From: JBPOHE01 sp052035915 | Lineage (GTDB): Bacteria; Pseudomonadota; Gammaproteobacteria; Chromatiales; Chromatiaceae | Assembly: GCA_052035915.1 (NCBI GenBank) | Contig: JBPOHE010000042.1 | Coordinates: 1 to 19,270, forward strand | DNA: 19,270 bases | Direction: 5' to 3' | Shown: piece after piece, positions 16,227-19,270 of the stretch | Numbering within the stretch: the stretch's first letter is position 1 | Layout: each line of letters starts with the position of its first letter | The notes under the pieces: generated by a model | What the model was told of the DNA's origin: nothing | The model's database searches: none | The model's input: the letters and a program-made list of their open reading frames with translations, nothing else | Program-made: the position numbers and the translations under genes

Positions 16227-17456
16227 ATGCAGACCCAACTGGCCGATTTCATCCGCGACACCCCTGCCGGGAGGGAGGCCGATGCTATCTTGCGTGCCTG
16301 TGTGCACTGCGGCTTCTGCAATGCCACCTGTCCGACCTACCTCCTGTCGGGCGATGAGCTGGATGGGCCACGGGGTCGCATCTATCAGATCAAGCAGCTC
16401 CTGGAAGGCCAGGTGGCGACCGGCCACACCCAGCTCCATCTGGATCGTTGCCTCACCTGTCGGAACTGCGAGACCACCTGTCCCTCCGGGGTCCGTTACG
16501 CGCAACTGCTCGATATCGGTCGCGAGATCCTCGCCGAACAACAGCCGCGTCCGCCGGGGTCGCGTTTCCTGCGCTGGCTGCTGCACCAAGGACTGTCCCG
16601 GAACCGGGTCTTCACACCTTTGCTGCGTTTGGGACAGTTGACGCGACCCCTGTTGCCGTCCAGGTTGAAGGCCAAGATCCCACTTCGGGTCGACCCCGGT
16701 CGCTGGCCGGAGCGCCCTTCCAGCCGCAAGATGCTGATCCTCGAGGGCTGCGTGCAACCGGCCATGGCCCCGGAGACCAATGCCGCTACCGCCCGGGTCT
16801 TGGATCGGCTCGGTATCCAACTGCTGCGTCCGGCGGGCGCCGGCTGCTGCGGCGCCCTGGTGCATCACCTCGATGCCACCGAGGCGGCCAAACGGCTGAT
16901 GCGGCGCAACATCGACGCTTGGTGGCCCGCCATGGAACAGGGGGCCGAGGCCATTGTCGTCACGGCGAGCGGCTGCGGGGTCATGATCAAGGACTATGGC
17001 CGTCTGCTGGCGGCGGATCCGGCCTATGCCGCCAAGGCCCAGCGGGTCTCGGCCTTGACCAGGGATCTCAGCGAGATCCTCGCCCGGGAGGACTTGAGTG
17101 ATTTGGCCACCCAACCGGCATGCCGGGTCGCCTTTCATCCTCCTTGCAGCCTGCAACATGGGCAACAGCTCAAAGGGATGGTGGAGGCGATTCTTCGTCG
17201 TCTGGGTCATGAGCTGGTGGAAGTGCGGGAGAGCCATCTCTGTTGCGGCTCGGCGGGGGTCTACTCGATCTTGCAGGGGCCTATCTCGCAACGCCTGCTG
17301 GAACAGAAACTGGCCGCTTTGCAGGCGGGTGAACCTGAAATGATCCTTACCGCCAATATCGGCTGTCAGGCCCATCTGGCGACCCGAGCCAGGGTACCGG
17401 TGCGGCATTGGATCAGCCTGCTGGACCCTGAATCGACGCCCTCCATGGTGCGGTAA
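16227..17456 (+). CDS. glcF: Glycolate oxidase iron-sulfur subunit GlcF
   Basis: A 409-residue electron-transfer subunit that takes electrons from GlcD/GlcE to the quinone pool. Seen: two 4Fe-4S motifs, C25-C28-C31-C35-P and C75-C78-C81-C85-P, then two cysteine-rich CCG domains: LEGCVQPAMAP (C175) with GAGCCGAL (C207-C208), and FHPPCSLQHGQ with HLCCGSAG (C339-C340). The order matches E. coli GlcF and all key cysteines are present. The start is ATG 16227, with AGAGGA (16213-16218) eight bases upstream; earlier in-frame starts lie inside glcE. Last gene of the tightly packed operon; the next gene begins 75 bp on. Confidence 0.95.
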   Translation: MQTQLADFIRDTPAGREADAILRACVHCGFCNATCPTYLLSGDELDGPRGRIYQIKQLLEGQVATGHTQLHLDRCLTCRNCETTCPSGVRYAQLLDIGREILAEQQPRPPGSRFLRWLLHQGLSRNRVFTPLLRLGQLTRPLLPSRLKAKIPLRVDPGRWPERPSSRKMLILEGCVQPAMAPETNAATARVLDRLGIQLLRPAGAGCCGALVHHLDATEAAKRLMRRNIDAWWPAMEQGAEAIVVTASGCGVMIKDYGRLLAADPAYAAKAQRVSALTRDLSEILAREDLSDLATQPACRVAFHPPCSLQHGQQLKGMVEAILRRLGHELVEVRESHLCCGSAGVYSILQGPISQRLLEQKLAALQAGEPEMILTANIGCQAHLATRARVPVRHWISLLDPESTPSMVR

Positions 17457-17531
17457 TAAAATGCCTTGATAAAGGCCGGGGTCGCCCGCAGCTTGAACTG
17501 GGTCGTAATCGTTGTGTAAAGGGTTTTTTCA

Positions 17532-18275
17532 ATGAAGGAATGGGTTAGCGCCAGGGTCATCGACAATAAACGCTGGACCGATGGCCTGCACAGCCTGCGC
17601 TTCGAGGCGCCGGTGGAGAATTTCGTCGCCGGGCAATTCACCCAGGTGGCGGTGGATATCGAAGGCGAACGGGTGGGGCGCCCCTATTCGCTGGTCAACT
17701 CGCCCCAGGAACGGCCACTGGAGATCTACTTCAACACCGTCCCTGAAGGGCCGCTGAGTAACCACCTGGCCCGTATCCAACCCGGGGAACAGCTCTGGGT
17801 GACGCCGAAGGCCAGCGGTATCCTGACCCTGCGGGATATCCCCGACGTCGAGTCGCTCTGGTTGTTGGCGACCGGCACCGCCCTTGGCCCCTTTCTTTCC
17901 ATCCTCAAGACCGAGGAACCCTGGCAAAGATTCCGCCGCATCCTGCTGGTGCATGCGGTGCGTTATGCCCGCGAGCTCAACTATGCGGACACCGTCCAGG
18001 GCTTCCGGCAGCTCTATCCGGAGCAGTTCCGCTTTCTCCCCATCGTCAGTCGGGAACACTCCGCCGAGGCGATGAGCGGACGCATCCCCGATCGTCTGCT
18101 GGACGGCAGTCTGGAACGGCGGCTGGGTCAATCCATCGGCGCCGCTCAATGCCATGTGATGCTGTGCGGCAATTCGGCGATGATCAAGGATACCTGCGCG
18201 GTCTTGGAGGCGCGTGGCCTGCGCCGACATCGGCGGCATGAACCCGGTCAGATCACCACCGAAAAGTATCACTGA
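17532..18275 (+). CDS. fpr: Ferredoxin/flavodoxin-NADP+ reductase
   Basis: A 247-residue FAD enzyme, cytoplasmic, exchanging electrons between NADPH and ferredoxin or flavodoxin. It looks like E. coli Fpr along its length: the opening WVSARVIDNKRWTDGL, FVAGQFTQV, the FAD motif RPYSLVNSP 50-58, the NADP loop LLATGTALGPFLS 111-123, LVHAVRYARELNY, VSREHS, and HVMLCGNSAMIKDT near the end, closing with EPGQITTEKYH. AAAGGG (17518-17523) lies eight bases before the ATG. It shares the strand with glcDEF after a 75-bp gap, so it may be co-transcribed or have its own promoter; a TTGAAC (17493) exists but its -10 would overlap the ribosome site. A functional link with GlcDEF is only positional. Confidence 0.95.
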   Translation: MKEWVSARVIDNKRWTDGLHSLRFEAPVENFVAGQFTQVAVDIEGERVGRPYSLVNSPQERPLEIYFNTVPEGPLSNHLARIQPGEQLWVTPKASGILTLRDIPDVESLWLLATGTALGPFLSILKTEEPWQRFRRILLVHAVRYARELNYADTVQGFRQLYPEQFRFLPIVSREHSAEAMSGRIPDRLLDGSLERRLGQSIGAAQCHVMLCGNSAMIKDTCAVLEARGLRRHRRHEPGQITTEKYH

Positions 18276-18281
18276 TACCAT

Positions 18282-18296
18282 CCTGGTCAGGTTTTT
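18282..18296 (+). terminator. Weak candidate terminator after fpr
   Basis: CCTG-GT-CAGG followed by TTTTT, 6 bp past the stop. The stem is only 4 bp with a 2-nt loop, so function is doubtful. Confidence 0.25.
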
Positions 18297-18488
18297 CCCC
18301 ATCGGCGGCTTGGAGATGTCGCCTTGCCCGGTTCTACCTCGCGGCATCCCAGGCTGTGTTCACTTCGAGGCTGTGGTGAGCGAAGCGGACCGCGTCCATG
18401 GCCGAACCCCGGGATGGGTGCGGAAAAACTCCGAGGTTGACCGCGCAAGAGAGAGAAGTCGTCACGGCTGGCCTATCAACTTCCGGCA

Positions 18489-18614
18489 CTGCCGGGCCGG
18501 GGCGTTTCGATCCGGTTTTCCGTTCTCCAAATAAGAACAATTCTCCTTATAACTGGCTATTCGTTCTCTTGATGAGAACAGAGAAAGGCCTTTTTCGCCC
18601 CATGCCCGGAGCCA
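18489..18614. repeat. Dispersed intergenic element, copy 2
   Basis: Second copy of the element at 9004-9114. It has two dyads, GTTCTCCAAATAAGAAC (18522-18538) and GTTCTC-TTGAT-GAGAAC (18563-18579), then AGGCCTTTTTCGCC and CCATGCCCGGA. It carries an extra stretch of about 11 bp between the two dyads relative to copy 1. Confidence 0.6.
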
Positions 18615-18733
18615 TTTTGCGCGCATAGCTATTCCTTGGCGTCATTCTCTCGGCGGCAAATGCGGAGCTCTAGCGTCTGCCTCCGACCGCTCGCCAGCCT
18701 AAAATGGATGCGGAACTGGTATGAGAAGTGGAT

Positions 18734-18767
18734 AAAAAGCGCCGCTCCCAATAGGAGCGGCGCAAAA
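18734..18767 (-). terminator. Intrinsic terminator of the surface-protein gene
   Basis: Perfect 10-bp stem GCGCCGCTCC (18739-18748)/GGAGCGGCGC (18754-18763), 5-nt loop, with TTTTT after it on the minus strand. It starts about 24 bp past the stop at 18788. Confidence 0.9.
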
Positions 18768-18787
18768 GAGGCTATGGGATCGGGAGG

Positions 18788-19270
18788 TTAAGGGAACTGT
18801 AACTGATCGACCCAGCCAGCGTCGCTGCCGGAGGTGATCGAGCTGTTTTTGGCGTAGGTCCAGCGCAAGGTATGGGTTCCAGCAGCGATGCTGTAACTTC
18901 TCTGTACCCAGTTCACCGTACCATTGATTTGTGACTGCGCAACTCCGTCGATAGTAAAGCGTAAGGAATCACCATCCAGCTGAGAGGAGACCTGCCACCA
19001 GAATTTCAGCGTTCCTGGTCCAGTCACCTGGGTCTCCATCCAACTCTGTTGATTGTGGGTGATGGTTCCACTCCGAGCCGCATCCACTCCGTCGTGGGTG
19101 GTGGTGGTTTGCTTGGTCCAGGGGGCATTGCCTCCCGTGGTCCAAGCCAGGCCGGTGGTATCCAAGGCCTCTGCTAAGGGGCTACTGCCGATGCTGGTGT
19201 TGAAGGTGGCGGTGATGCTCTGATTGGAGTTCATGGTCACCACGCAGTTGCCGGTGCCGGAGCAACCGCC
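18788..19270 (-). CDS. C-terminus of a repeat-containing surface protein (partial)
   Basis: About 160 codons, open to the right edge, so only the C-terminus is seen. It begins with GGCSGTGNCVVTMNSNQSITATF-type sequence (the end of a divergent InlB B-repeat, with the two cysteines and the VTMNSNQSITATF close), then a C-terminal beta-rich domain of about 130 residues: ALDTTGLAWTTGGNAPW, THDGVDAARSG, GPGTLKFWWQVSS, LRFTIDGV, AGTHTLRWTYAKN, SDAGWVDQLQF. This last domain is recurrent in secreted or surface proteins and looks carbohydrate-binding-like; its role is not established here. No sortase or membrane anchor follows. An in-frame GTG at 19243 is not the real start because coding clearly continues upstream. 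Confidence 0.85.
   Translation of the reverse strand, partial: GGCSGTGNCVVTMNSNQSITATFNTSIGSSPLAEALDTTGLAWTTGGNAPWTKQTTTTHDGVDAARSGTITHNQQSWMETQVTGPGTLKFWWQVSSQLDGDSLRFTIDGVAQSQINGTVNWVQRSYSIAAGTHTLRWTYAKNSSITSGSDAGWVDQLQFP

Larger units (their letters stand above)
18276..18787. other. Intergenic gap after fpr
   Basis: 512 bp between convergent genes. It holds a weak possible fpr terminator, the second copy of the dispersed element (18489-18614) and the terminator of the surface-protein gene (18734-18767). No convincing gene; short frames on both strands lack family motifs. Confidence 0.55.

Noticed and set aside
16182..17408. 408-codon frame antisense to glcF
   Set aside because: The opposite strand carries all GlcF cysteine motifs; this frame is a shadow.
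17493..17523. TTGAAC ... TGTAAA as a promoter for fpr
   Set aside because: The -10 would overlap the Shine-Dalgarno, leaving no room for a leader with that ribosome site.
18334..18540. Short minus-strand frame in the gap after fpr
   Set aside because: No domain, no ribosome site, and it overlaps the dispersed repeat.

Overview
The window is GC-rich bacterial DNA in two unlike halves. The right half (about 6.2-18.3 kb) reads as proteobacterial chromosome: ATP-type PEP carboxykinase, a GlcDEF-type 2-hydroxyacid oxidase, an E. coli-like flavodoxin/ferredoxin-NADP reductase and a DUF29 protein. A gammaproteobacterium of the Chromatiales/Competibacter kind is my best guess, but this is inference and not a marker-gene identification. 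The left half (1-5.8 kb) is accessory: a type I restriction-modification locus rich in repeats.

Left region, all minus strand, transcribed right to left: hsdM (4313-5827), a REP-associated tyrosine transposase with three REP hairpins (3.46-4.28 kb), hsdS (2155-3366), a tspO-like membrane protein (1661-2146) and hsdR (1664 leftwards, cut by the window edge). The transposase cassette is bracketed by two 84-bp direct copies of the hsdM-end/hsdS-start junction. A short palindromic repeat (core TTCGACAAGCTCAGGG) occurs four times here, three of them in frame inside hsdM. The tspO stop overlaps the hsdR start (ATGA), so a TspO-family gene is wired into a restriction operon.

Middle: pckA (6205-7812, minus), a 742-bp gap with a palindrome and a hairpin, then a DUF29 gene (8555-8992, plus) with its own terminator.

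Right region: an IclR-family regulator (9149-9943, minus) is divergent from a plus-strand operon across 101 bp that carries an inverted repeat. The operon encodes a TPP-dependent phosphoketolase/transketolase-like enzyme (10045-12273), a DUF1537 four-carbon acid sugar kinase (12311-13645), and GlcD, GlcE and GlcF (13642-17456). fpr (17532-18275) follows after 75 bp. The likely theme is oxidation of a 2-hydroxyacid, phosphorylation of a sugar acid and TPP-dependent C-C chemistry under IclR control. The substrate and the pathway are not evident from the sequence, and this is the best candidate for an undescribed metabolic system. The usual DUF1537 partners (PdxA2, OtnC, LtnD) are not in the window.

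Right edge: the C-terminus of a large repeat-type surface protein (18788 to beyond 19270, minus) with a strong terminator. A roughly 110-bp intergenic element with GTTCT/AGAAC dyads is present at 9.0-9.1 kb and again at 18.5-18.6 kb.
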